64,000 bases of DNA from Aporhodopirellula aestuarii. GTDB lineage: Bacteria; Planctomycetota; Planctomycetia; Pirellulales; Pirellulaceae. The stretch spans positions 62,001-126,000 of the forward strand of contig NZ_JAMQBK010000039.1 in the NCBI RefSeq assembly GCF_023701485.1, read 5' to 3'. Position numbers and translations under genes: made by a program. This document shows, piece after piece, positions 9,497-17,364 of this stretch. The first letter of the stretch is position 1. Every line of letters starts with the position of its first letter. Below the pieces are notes generated by a model. The model was given only the letters and a program-made list of their open reading frames with translations. It was not told the origin of the DNA and did no database searches.

Positions 9497-10596
9497 TTCA
9501 CCACCTCCTTCATGATTTTCAGGGATCTCGTGGTGGATGCGTGAACGATCTGCAGTACCTCGTCTGCGTTAGCCCCTGACCGTATCCAATCGCGTGCATC
9601 GTTGTGTCCACCAGGTGGATAGATGATTCGCACCCTCGGGCAGACTGTCGCTAGTCGTGCGGCTAGCAATTCGGCGCCTTTTTTTCCCGCGAGATTAGTG
9701 TCGTCGTCAGCGACGATTACGCACTCATGCGGGTGAAGGCGTTTCACCAACTTCAGTGTTTGAGGCACGGCACCGCTACAGGATGGCCGTCCGATGCAAT
9801 CGAAGCCTAGCGACAATAGAGAGGCACAGTCGGTCGGCCCTTCCGCGATAAAAAGGCGGTCAACTTGTGACGGAAGCTGCGTCGGTATAAATAGTCCATT
9901 CGTGCTATTTTTCACGCTCCATTTTTTCCCGGTACTCATCGATCGTAGCCGCACGCCGATGATGCGTTTGCGGGAATCTCGCATCGGCCACGTCGTAGCA
10001 TGGTGCTGTTGCGACCATCCCACACGCAGTCGCTGTAGCTCAGTGACGGGCAGGTCAAGCCGGTGCGAGAGGCGGTCCCACCACTTCGGCTTCATTGCCT
10101 TGTAGCAAGACATCGCCAACCTTTTGAGCTTCTGATTGTGCTTGTCGCGTGGTGGAAGCGATATGCTGCGGATGGCAGGCGGCGGAGAGAGTGGGCCACT
10201 GTCTGTGTTCGATTCGCTTGAGCACTCGGGGTCGTCCCATCCTAACCACTCTACGATCCATTGGCGTGCCCTTGCGGTGTCGCAGTCTAGGAGCCAGCAA
10301 AGCGTGTCGATGCCATCACCCGGACGCGGAGTGGTGTCCGCATTGAAACATCCGCGGCAGTGTACGCTGCCTCGCACTTTAAAATCGGCGAACGCTGCAA
10401 AGCGATCAGTACCACCGCATCTAACGCAGGGATGTCCACGGCCATCAAGATGTTTTCGTGGCACGTCGGCAGCGTCGCGGACTGCGTCGCCCCACCGCCC
10501 CACCATGGCCTTCTTGATTTCCGCGAATGACACCCTGCGGTTATGTTTTGGGTGACGGGTCGCACTGTCACCGCGTTTCGGAGGTTGTTGATTCAT
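9493..10596 (-). CDS. zinc-ribbon/Toprim primase-like protein
   Basis: The chosen start is ATG 10596, which overlaps the preceding HTH stop as ATGA; a longer frame reaches 10629. The N-terminus carries a zinc ribbon (CVRCGG then CRGC, about residues 60-95) like that of phage DNA primases. The Toprim domain follows (about residues 240-350): IAEGPTDC with the catalytic Glu, and IVADDDT with the metal-binding acidic residues. It probably synthesises RNA primers for the element, with the DUF3987 protein downstream as partner. It sits in the middle of a three-gene operon, HTH-primase-DUF3987. Confidence 0.82.
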   Translation of the reverse strand: MNQQPPKRGDSATRHPKHNRRVSFAEIKKAMVGRWGDAVRDAADVPRKHLDGRGHPCVRCGGTDRFAAFADFKVRGSVHCRGCFNADTTPRPGDGIDTLCWLLDCDTARARQWIVEWLGWDDPECSSESNTDSGPLSPPPAIRSISLPPRDKHNQKLKRLAMSCYKAMKPKWWDRLSHRLDLPVTELQRLRVGWSQQHHATTWPMRDSRKRIIGVRLRSMSTGKKWSVKNSTNGLFIPTQLPSQVDRLFIAEGPTDCASLLSLGFDCIGRPSCSGAVPQTLKLVKRLHPHECVIVADDDTNLAGKKGAELLAARLATVCPRVRIIYPPGGHNDARDWIRSGANADEVLQIVHASTTRSLKIMKEVVK

Positions 10597-10844
10597 TTTG
10601 CAGCCTCCGATTCGCGTTTTGGTGAACATTCGATGCTGTTGACGTGCATCGTGATCACGTCGGGGCGGAACCGAACCGTCCCTCCGATAACGACCTTTGC
10701 GGATGCTGGTAGGACGCCGCTAAGGATCCAGCGGTCAATTGTCCTTTCAGTCACCCCGCAGTACTTGGCGGCGTCTTTTCTTTTCCACAGCCCATCCGCT
10801 GTTGCCGGATTTTCTTTCGATATTGCCACGAGGCAATCTCCCAT
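10593..10844 (-). CDS. excisionase/MerR-like helix-turn-helix protein
   Basis: 83 aa. LWKRKDAAKYCGVTERTIDR followed by W and a short wing (VRFRPDVI) matches the HTH_17 excisionase/MerR type. It is the first gene of the operon that encodes the primase and DUF3987 protein. It could act as recombination directionality factor for the integrase or as operon regulator. Two palindromic sites lie just upstream (10927 and 11024) and are plausible targets of this or another regulator. Confidence 0.75.
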   Translation of the reverse strand: MGDCLVAISKENPATADGLWKRKDAAKYCGVTERTIDRWILSGVLPASAKVVIGGTVRFRPDVITMHVNSIECSPKRESEAAK

Positions 10845-10926
10845 CTTTCTAGTTCTCGTTAACCGGACAGTGGCCCAGTGCCCGCTGTCGTGATGGGAGA
10901 AATCAGAGCGATTTGAAAGGCCAATC

Positions 10927-10943
10927 GACGTTACGGTAACGTC
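10927..10943. promoter_or_regulatory. palindromic operator-like site 1
   Basis: GACGTTACGGTAACGTC is a perfect inverted repeat around a central base. It lies 83 bp upstream of the HTH gene start and recurs 97 bp away at 11024 with one change. Paired palindromes in the only non-coding gap of the element suggest a regulator binding site; the binding protein is unknown. Confidence 0.6.
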
Positions 10944-11023
10944 AGAATATCGCTAAAAAATGGTCGGGCATGCTGAGACGTTGGGATCCGATCAATCGAC
11001 AACCCGGTAGGTTTAAATTTTTG

Positions 11024-11040
11024 GACGTTACCGTAACTTC
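11024..11040. promoter_or_regulatory. palindromic operator-like site 2
   Basis: GACGTTACCGTAACTTC equals the reverse complement of site 1 except for one base. It lies 19 bp past the stop of the minus-strand gene at 11059 and upstream of the HTH operon. Confidence 0.55.
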
Positions 11041-11058
11041 AAGCGGTTTTCGTAATGC

Positions 11059-12102
11059 TTATTTGGGGTCCGTTTGGAATCCGATCACTTCGTAGCGGTT
11101 GACGTATGCGTCCGCGTTTCTGATCGCTTTTCTCATTGTTGAGATCTCATCGGTGGGGATGTTTTTCGCTTTGGCGTAGGCGGCAATCTTGCGATTGGAG
11201 TGCTTTTTTCTCCACGTCCGCCAATCTTTTCGTCGCATTAGATTGTCCTTTGTCTCCTCCCGCAGACTGTTCCAGTTCCTTTTCGGTTTTTGTCTCGGTT
11301 CCGGTTCCGCTTTGCCGAGCTGTTCGCGTTCCATCTCTTGGTTTGGTGCGTCCTGTGTCACATCTTGATTGATCCGGCTCTCGTGGTTCGGATGGCTTCC
11401 GTCCGCATCTAGCCACTCCCACGCGATCGATAGCTGTTGAACCGCCTTTAACTCGGGGTGGGCATCCATTGCCCCAGGCCAGTTGCGGCAGTGTAAGAAG
11501 CCACGATCGTGCAGCCAGCACGCTACTTTCTGTTCGGCCGTAAGCGGCGGGCGTCCCGTGTATCGATCGCCGGACGGTTTAAGGATTTCTCGTTCCGAGC
11601 CTTCGTCATCACGCAGGACATGAAGAGTTGGGGGCGTTGGCGGGCGTTTCCATGTGTCGGTACGCACCCATCTATTAAGCTCGACCCATGCCAGATCTAC
11701 GCGAACTAGTTCGGCAACCATGGCTTCCCCGAGCCGATCACCTACGCCCAATTCCGCGTAACTCGCGATGACCTTATGTCGCTTGAGATCGACATCTAGA
11801 TACTCCAAGTTCCCGTCTGCCGAGAATTGTAACGCACCCTGAAGGCTGAGCGGCACGGGAAGGTGCAGCTGTTCACTGCCGAAGCATTCCAAGAGCATAA
11901 CAGGCCCGAGCCCGCTGATACCGTTGTGCATTCCGCACGTATTCTCTCCGCACATGCAATACTGCCGCCTCCTCATCTGTCGCAAAAAATGTCTTGAACT
12001 GACGCATTTCGCCGGTGATTCTAAGCACTCTTGCGTCGTCAGTAGAGAGGCAGGACCAATCCCCGAAAGTTGCGACTCATGCAAATGCGAGAGGGGAGTC
12101 AT
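11059..12102 (-). CDS. unrecognised element protein
   Basis: 347 aa, family not recognised. Near the N-terminus there is a Cys-rich stretch (QYCMCGENTCGMHNG). The middle has VDLDLKRHK-like and LTAEQKVACWLHDRGF segments. The last 100 residues are strongly basic and probably helical (KPKRNWNSLREETKDNLMRR), suggesting nucleic acid contact. It is transcribed in the same direction as the primase operon, 214 bp upstream of it. The first codon is uncertain; no good ribosome binding site is seen before 12102, and Met codons further in could serve. Given its position it is probably cargo or accessory replication function of the integrated element. Confidence 0.6.
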   Translation of the reverse strand: MTPLSHLHESQLSGIGPASLLTTQECLESPAKCVSSRHFLRQMRRRQYCMCGENTCGMHNGISGLGPVMLLECFGSEQLHLPVPLSLQGALQFSADGNLEYLDVDLKRHKVIASYAELGVGDRLGEAMVAELVRVDLAWVELNRWVRTDTWKRPPTPPTLHVLRDDEGSEREILKPSGDRYTGRPPLTAEQKVACWLHDRGFLHCRNWPGAMDAHPELKAVQQLSIAWEWLDADGSHPNHESRINQDVTQDAPNQEMEREQLGKAEPEPRQKPKRNWNSLREETKDNLMRRKDWRTWRKKHSNRKIAAYAKAKNIPTDEISTMRKAIRNADAYVNRYEVIGFQTDPK

Positions 12103-12325
12103 AAGGCAAGCTTCAAAAGCTTTCCCTCATGCTTTTCATTCGCACGGACGTGATTTCGGTACGACGATGGAAGAAGCGGCCATCAAGTCGGGGAGCGGTA
12201 GCCAACGCGATTGTGCGGTATCAAAAATTGGCGAGCTCGCATCTGCATGACGCGACACTCTTTGGAACGTTTCTGACTACCTGGGGTTTGCAGGGTGGAG
12301 TGGCGTGTGGGAGTTCGGTTGGCTC
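12103..12325. other. no gene recognised
   Basis: Short open frames exist on the plus strand but none resembles a known family. This stretch lies between the last gene of the integrated element and the decayed fragments, so the distal element boundary may be here; no copy of the tRNA-Gln 3' end was found. Confidence 0.4.
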
Positions 12326-12614
12326 GACGATGTCATCGTCCCGCTCGTTGAAGAGGCGTCCCAAACCCAGCGACTGGCTCAGGCCACCACCACGCAACGA
12401 CTCGCCTCACGCGAGTGATGACGCTCAGTTGATCATCTATACGAAGTCAACCTAGCGTTTCTCTTTCCAAACTGCCCCGCCACCGAACGCCCCGTCTGCT
12501 CACTCGAGCGGAAAGGGGCGTTTCGCGTTGGCAATCATCTTTTCCACCAAGGAATCCACCCATGAGTATTGCACTTGAATCTACGACGCAACCGCGATTT
12601 GAAGAAGTGATTGT
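12326..12614 (+). pseudogene. decayed copy of part of the 38-kb locus (two gene ends)
   Basis: About 290 bp match 38425-38713: the last 30 codons of the 38089-38517 membrane protein (LVEEASQTQRLAQ against LVEETSQTRRLAQ, ending in the same stop), the spacer with its terminator-like ACGCCCC/GGGGCGT, and the first 16 or so codons of the 38667 gene (ATG 12562, MSIALESTTQPRFEE against MSIAFEPTTEPRFEE). Homology stops abruptly on both sides, and the right side runs into an hsdR fragment. The T-tract of the terminator has been lost (TTTCGCG), so the copy is non-functional. Confidence 0.88.
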
Positions 12615-12789
12615 CGGCGTGCATATCGGTGACGCAGTAGATCAGTGTCTTGCCGGGCAATTTTGGGTCAATGTGTTTAGCGAGTTCTTCGCAAATCACG
12701 CGATTGAAATTCTCGTTAACGAGGTGCGTTGATTTGTTTGAGATACTCGTCTCGTCTTGAAGTTTATCTAGTTCGCGTCTGAAGGATCA
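12606..12789 (-). pseudogene. hsdR: fragment of type I restriction subunit HsdR
   Basis: On the minus strand about 60 codons read as the middle of HsdR: FNRVICEELAKHIDP followed by LPGKTLIYCVTDMHAD, the helicase region of the R subunit. An in-frame TGA lies just upstream (about 12787) and the frame ends at the junction with the decayed 38-kb copy. No hsdM or hsdS is present. It records a past restriction-modification locus at this site. Confidence 0.85.
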
Positions 12790-12989
12790 CATCGCGAGAT
12801 ATCATCAGGATGGCGTGTCTGGCGGTTCGGCAATGCGAATATTCTATTTAACGCACCCATTGCCTTACGATTGAGATGACGGATTCGGTCAAGATGAATC
12901 GACATCGTGTTTCCGAAAACGAGTTTGCGATGATTGCCGCGACGCCAATACTCGCTGAACCCGCAGACGGGCTCCGGAGGTGTTCTCTA
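12790..12989. other. no gene recognised, left flank of the IS
   Basis: Two hundred bases without a recognisable product, ending in the TA target dinucleotide at 12988-12989. Confidence 0.4.
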
Positions 12990-14181
12990 AGCACGAGAAC
13001 AGGAGTTATTCGGCGTAATGTTGAAGCGACGGCATATAGGTCACTTCACCGAGTTCTGCGAGCTTCGATGTCAAAGTATCCAGCATAGTTTTGAACCGTT
13101 CCCAAGCATTTGCGGGCATCAGTTGGTACTTGAGTTTTTTCCACAATCGCTCGATCGCGTTGAGTTCTGGGCTGTAGGGAGGAATGTTGTAGACCAGCAA
13201 GCCCCGCTCCGCCCAACGTTCCACCGACGCCCTGAAGGTTTTGCTGGTGTGGCAGGACGCGTTGTCCAAGATTACCACTGTCGTCTGGTCGATGGTCTCG
13301 CAAAAATCGTCGAACACGTCGATAACGGTTTGCGTGTTGACGTAACCCTTGTGAAGGTAGGTCTGGGTTGTACCGTCCTGATGCTCGAAGCCCAGCGTCT
13401 ACACCGTCGAGCCGTGCGCACCGGTGACTGGCACATCGGTGCGTTCACCAAGCGGAAGCCAACCATAGGGAACGACTCCCTTGAGGGAGAAGCCAGCTTC
13501 GTCGAAATAGACTACGTTCAATCCAGGTTCTTCGAGCAGCTCGGCAAGTTCTGCTTGAGCGAGTCGAAACGCTCGTTCGTCCCGTTTCTGCCGAAGGCTG
13601 CGGCGAAACCGTTTCCAGCTGAGAGTGAACCGTTTGGCATAACGCGACAGGGACTTGCGGCTGATCGATTTGCCCGTTTTCTCTTTCAGCTTCGCAATCA
13701 CCTTTGCCGGGTGCGAGGGATACTCTCGGAGAAGATCCTCGAGGATCCGCTGCTCCTGATCGACGAGTTTTCGCGGCCCGCCCGGTCTGTCGTCATCGAA
13801 AAGGGCGTCGACTCCTCCCTGGTTAAAACGCGAGATCCAGCTGGCTGCGGTGTCGCGATCAACACCGAAGATGTCCACCAGTTGACTGACTTTGTAGCCG
13901 GCGTCACAGAGGATGATCGCGTGTCCCCGCATTCGCGTGTAATGATTGGGATGTTGTTTCCAAAGTTCGACAAGACGATCGCGTTGTTGTTCACTTTTGA
14001 TTTCCGCAAACAGAACTGCAGGCCGTGCCGTGATACTCCTCCCGTTGAAGTTAGGAGGAAACGACGCTGTGGCGGCCGCCTGACCTTCAGGCAAAATGCT
14101 AGCAAAACCACGAGAGATTCCCATCGAACCAATGCTGCAATTCGCTTGCCAATTAAACACAATCAATCCTGTTCACGTGCT
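12990..14181 (-). mobile_element. IS630-type insertion sequence, 1192 bp
   Basis: Terminal inverted repeats of 15 bp: AGCACGAGAACAGGA at 12990-13004 and its reverse complement with one mismatch (TCCTGTTCACGTGCT) at 14167-14181. Both ends are bordered by TA (12988-12989 and 14182-14183), the target duplication expected of IS630/Tc1-type elements. The transposase lies between, on the minus strand, with its stop 2 bp inside the left repeat. The element is complete in outline, but its transposase carries an internal stop. Confidence 0.9.
13006..14166 (-). pseudogene. IS630-family transposase with one in-frame stop
   Basis: The N-terminal part (13399-14166) has the HTH (VSQLVDIFGVDRDTAASWI) and the first catalytic Asp in VVYFDEAGFSL. 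The C-terminal part (13006-13317) has VVILDNASCHTS (second Asp) and NAIERLWKKLK (catalytic Glu). The two are in the same frame, joined by an otherwise normal sequence (TLGFEHQDGTTQTYLHKGY) and separated only by a TAG at 13399-13401. All three catalytic residues are kept, so the damage is a single nonsense codon. The exact start is uncertain; Met 14124 is an alternative to 14166. Confidence 0.88.
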
Positions 14182-14342
14182 TAGCTGGACAGAGGAATTT
14201 TCGGTGATTGGCGAACCTGTTGTGTTAATCATCCGGTGGAGAATGTGGAATTCGTCATTGACGGGAAAGCAATATCACACCGTTCCTCCATCCATATATA
14301 GGGTTGGGTGAGTCATGTCCGATAATTTCCTCTGCTCAGTAA

Positions 14343-16160
14343 TTAATGACTGTTTCCGGTGCCGCCACACGCCGGACATGAGACCTTTCCGAGGTTGCAA
14401 CGGGGGCAGTCCTGTTTGAATGTTTTGGGAGCGGAAATAGGGCTACCATCGACCGAGCGGCCGACAATGACGACTCTGCGAATGCTCGTCTTTCCGTTGA
14501 TGCAGCTTGGACAGGTGACGTATGTTCGGCCCCCACACCATAGACAACAATCGTCGGCAAGCAGCGAATGCTGAGTTGCCGATCGGTCACCGCCTGATGA
14601 TCCGCCTGTTGAAGGGGCCGACGGTGGAGAAGGTCGAGCGATCGCGTAACAATGCACCATCAGCACCGCTTCGCGACAGGCTTCAATCGTGTCAGCAAAC
14701 GTCGCGTGTGTCGCCAAGATGGGGCTGGGAAGTTCGACACCGGAGTCTTCGGCGAACCTCGCAGCGTCCTCGGGCAAGACGGCGTAGTTGCGGACTTCGT
14801 TCTGACGGTCAGTCGCGTAATTGACGCCTGCGACTCGCCCGGAAAGATCGACGCACGGACCGCCGCTATTGCCCGGCTCGACGGTCGCGGTGTGCAGCAT
14901 GTTCTTCCCGTCGATCATAAACTTGCTGATGCTGCCGCGGTTGGACATCAGCGATGGTTCGTAGCGACCGGGAAGCGGGTATCCCAATGCCACGATCTCT
15001 TCTTCCTGCCGCGGATTGCTCTTGCGGATATGCAATGGTGGGACATCGATCGATTGGTCGAGCTTCAAGATTGCCAGATCAATGTGGACGTCACTGCTAA
15101 CAGCCAGGACCGTTGCCTTGACTTCCAACCCGTGGTCGTTGGTCAGCAGAAACACTTCAACGTCTTTAACGACATGCCGATTCGTCATCGCGTACTGCGG
15201 AGTCAACAAGAAGGCGCTTCCGGAACTGACCAGAGTCAGCTCGTCGAGACTGACCGGAGCAGTGTTACCGGTCGTTTCCATGGAATCGCTGTCCGATCCG
15301 TCTGATGAACTGGTGTTCGAACTTTCCATCTGAAAGTGAAACGGATCGTGAGCAAAGGTATAATGCAATCGACTCTGAACTCGCGGTCCGGGTTCGGGAT
15401 CGCCCAGACCCACCACAGTCTGAAGCGTGCGACGGGCACCCCCGAGATCAATCTTGCTGGACAGTAGCAGCGATGCGTTGTGGTGCGTGGCGAACGACAG
15501 CGTCCCCGGCGTGGCTTCGCCGGACAGTTTGAGAAAATTGGCGAAGCCTTCGGCACTGCCGTTTCGAGCCGCGACGACGGCTTGGTTGTTGTAGACTGAA
15601 GCGAGCGTTTTGGTGTGAACGCCTGGAAAATGCTGTTGAACTTTTTTGATCGCGGAAATAACTCTTTGGTTGATCCGAATCGCTTCTTTGATCTCCACTT
15701 CCTTTCGCGTCTGTACCGGCTTGAGGCCACCAAGGTAGAAGTCCGAAACGAGTCCACTGGGAGACGACTTACCGATTGCTTCAAGGGCAGCCATCAACGA
15801 AGCGTTTCGCAAATTATCGGTTTCGAGCTGCGAAACAATGCTACTCGCTTGATCGGCCGACTGACGAAGAATGTCGCAAGCTTCGAGGTACTCACGGTCG
15901 GCTTTGCTGAGCTTGTTTCTTTGCATCACAACGGCTCGTTTGCCGGTGTGAAGCTTGACGGCAATTTCGTTGAAGTCAACCATCTGGGCGTCGACCGAGT
16001 GCCGACCGCTGACGTCGGTCCAACTCCGGCGTTGAGACAGGTTTTGTGCCGAGGTCGGGCTCACCGTAGCCACCGAACAAGCAAGCCATAAAGCGACGCC
16101 GTAAAATGACGCTTGCTTTAAAACGTGACATGGCTCAACGATAAGAGGATAACAGTGCAT
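14343..16160 (-). CDS. secreted SHD1-domain trypsin-like protease with DnaJ-type zinc finger
   Basis: 605 aa. A signal-like hydrophobic stretch ends at PTSAQN (about residue 39). An SHD1-like domain follows (RRSWTDVSGRHSV to KLSKADREYL, about 44-92), common in planctomycete secreted proteins. After a helical region, a trypsin-like domain (about 305-480) shows all three catalytic residues: His in TNRHVV, Asp in HIDLAIL, Ser in EPGNSGGP. The C-terminus has four CxxC pairs (CLWC, CPSC, CPRC, CPAC, about 540-600), like the DnaJ central zinc-binding domain. The combination suggests a periplasmic or surface protease acting on misfolded or bound proteins. It is not tightly linked to neighbouring genes. 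Confidence 0.85.
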   Translation of the reverse strand: MHCYPLIVEPCHVLKQASFYGVALWLACSVATVSPTSAQNLSQRRSWTDVSGRHSVDAQMVDFNEIAVKLHTGKRAVVMQRNKLSKADREYLEACDILRQSADQASSIVSQLETDNLRNASLMAALEAIGKSSPSGLVSDFYLGGLKPVQTRKEVEIKEAIRINQRVISAIKKVQQHFPGVHTKTLASVYNNQAVVAARNGSAEGFANFLKLSGEATPGTLSFATHHNASLLLSSKIDLGGARRTLQTVVGLGDPEPGPRVQSRLHYTFAHDPFHFQMESSNTSSSDGSDSDSMETTGNTAPVSLDELTLVSSGSAFLLTPQYAMTNRHVVKDVEVFLLTNDHGLEVKATVLAVSSDVHIDLAILKLDQSIDVPPLHIRKSNPRQEEEIVALGYPLPGRYEPSLMSNRGSISKFMIDGKNMLHTATVEPGNSGGPCVDLSGRVAGVNYATDRQNEVRNYAVLPEDAARFAEDSGVELPSPILATHATFADTIEACREAVLMVHCYAIARPSPPSAPSTGGSSGGDRSATQHSLLADDCCLWCGGRTYVTCPSCINGKTSIRRVVIVGRSVDGSPISAPKTFKQDCPRCNLGKVSCPACGGTGNSH

Positions 16161-16367
16161 GCCAGAACCTTCGGGTTAGCACGGGGGCCCTCAGACGGGC
16201 GGGTTGGGTCATGCGAAATATAGATATTGTTGAGTCGTTTGGCAAATTGCGATGAGTCTTTTTTCAAAGACGGATGAGGGTAATGTCTTTGAGACAAAGA
16301 GGATGCAACGATGGCCCTGCCGTTTTGGGGCTCTCTAACTCCGAACGCCAACGCCCTTCCCCAAGAA

Positions 16368-16447
16368 GCCGTGGCGGAATTGGCAAGCACGCCGGGTTTA
16401 AGAAGCCAGCTCCTAATTCGGAATCCAGGTTCGGGTCCGGTCACCCC
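16368..16447 (+). pseudogene. decayed tRNA-Leu-like sequence
   Basis: GCCGTGGCGGAATTGGCA is characteristic of the 5' half and D arm of bacterial tRNA-Leu, and GGTTCGGGTCC resembles a T loop about 45 bases later. A 7-nt anticodon loop TTAAGAA (anticodon AAG, Leu) can be drawn, but the anticodon, T and acceptor stems each have mismatches and the 3' acceptor strand does not pair well. It ends at the stop codon of the ExbD-like gene. Probably a degenerate tRNA left by past integration; not a safe functional call. Confidence 0.45.
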
Positions 16448-17364
16448 TACTGCACCCGGCTTCGTCCATTGCCATAGACGACTTCAAGCGGTTCGCCTTC
16501 GCCTTGTACCCATAGGTCGTAATTCATGCCGAAGGATTTGAATGCGTCACGGACCGGTCCGAAATGGTGATAACTATCCGGGTAGACGGCGATGATGAGC
16601 GTGCCGTCTTCACGTGACAGGCGACGGGCAGTTTCGCGAATGGCGATGATCGATTTTTCGCTGCCCAAGGTGATACCTTTTCCGTATCGAGGCGTGATTC
16701 TGTAACCGTCTGACCCAGTGCCCGGGATAGGGGCGGATATGACGTGTTTGTCGAAGAAGTCGCCTTTCTCATCATCAGGCGACGCGACCAAAAATAATTC
16801 TTCGCCCGAAAGCAATATGATTCCACGTGTCCCGGCACCTCGACGTTCTAATGGGACCTGCATCGTTTTTGACTTCTCTTTTCGAACGATTTGCCACTCG
16901 GCTTTCGCGGTCGCCAGTTCGACGCTGGCTACTTCGAGTTCTTTCTCCGCTTGTTCCACTTGCTCGGGAATCGTGGCGGTTTCGGCGGCGATGTCCATCA
17001 ATTTTTTGCCGAGCTGCTGCCGCTGCTCGATGAGTTTCTTTTCGGTCGCGGAAAGATCCTCCAGTTCGTCGCGTCGATCGACGAGGTTGGACACTTCAGA
17101 ATCAAACTGGAATTCGGGCGTCGCGTCACGGACGCTTTGCAAATCGAGTAAGCGACTTTGTTGCTGACTGAATTCCAGTTCGAGCGTTCGCATCGTCAAC
17201 GCTGTGACTGGTTGGTCCGCGGATTCGGAGCCGCTCGGGTCGTGCCGGATTCTCGCCAACAGCGCTACTAAGATGGCCAAGAAGACGATGCCGCCAAACG
17301 TATTGCAAATCGTGTCCAGAAACAGGTCGAAACTATCGCCTTGATCGGATTCGCGACGTTTCAT
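16447..17364 (-). CDS. ExbD-like single-span membrane protein (second of pair)
   Basis: 305 aa. One transmembrane segment near the N-terminus (FGGIVFLAILVALLA, about residues 23-38) follows DLFLDTICNT, the ExbD/TolR arrangement with an acidic residue before the span. A long coiled coil covers about 65-160, and a compact C-terminal domain about 165-300 probably lies outside the membrane. It is the last gene of the seven-gene operon and overlaps the previous gene by 4 bp. By analogy with ExbB/ExbD and ZorA/ZorB it should form the stator partner of the MotA/ExbB-like protein encoded two genes upstream. It is longer than classical ExbD (about 140 aa). Confidence 0.75.
   Translation of the reverse strand: MKRRESDQGDSFDLFLDTICNTFGGIVFLAILVALLARIRHDPSGSESADQPVTALTMRTLELEFSQQQSRLLDLQSVRDATPEFQFDSEVSNLVDRRDELEDLSATEKKLIEQRQQLGKKLMDIAAETATIPEQVEQAEKELEVASVELATAKAEWQIVRKEKSKTMQVPLERRGAGTRGIILLSGEELFLVASPDDEKGDFFDKHVISAPIPGTGSDGYRITPRYGKGITLGSEKSIIAIRETARRLSREDGTLIIAVYPDSYHHFGPVRDAFKSFGMNYDLWVQGEGEPLEVVYGNGRSRVQ

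Noticed and set aside
12876-13088. 70-codon plus-strand frame beside the IS
   Set aside because: It runs across the left inverted repeat into the transposase antisense and resembles nothing known.
13018-14184. 388-codon plus-strand open frame
   Set aside because: It is antisense to the IS630 transposase, spans the whole element and has no family likeness.
12103-16447. Distal attachment copy of the tRNA-Gln 3' end
   Set aside because: No match to 5920-5947 was seen by eye; the tRNA-like sequence at 16368 is of Leu type and its T arm differs.
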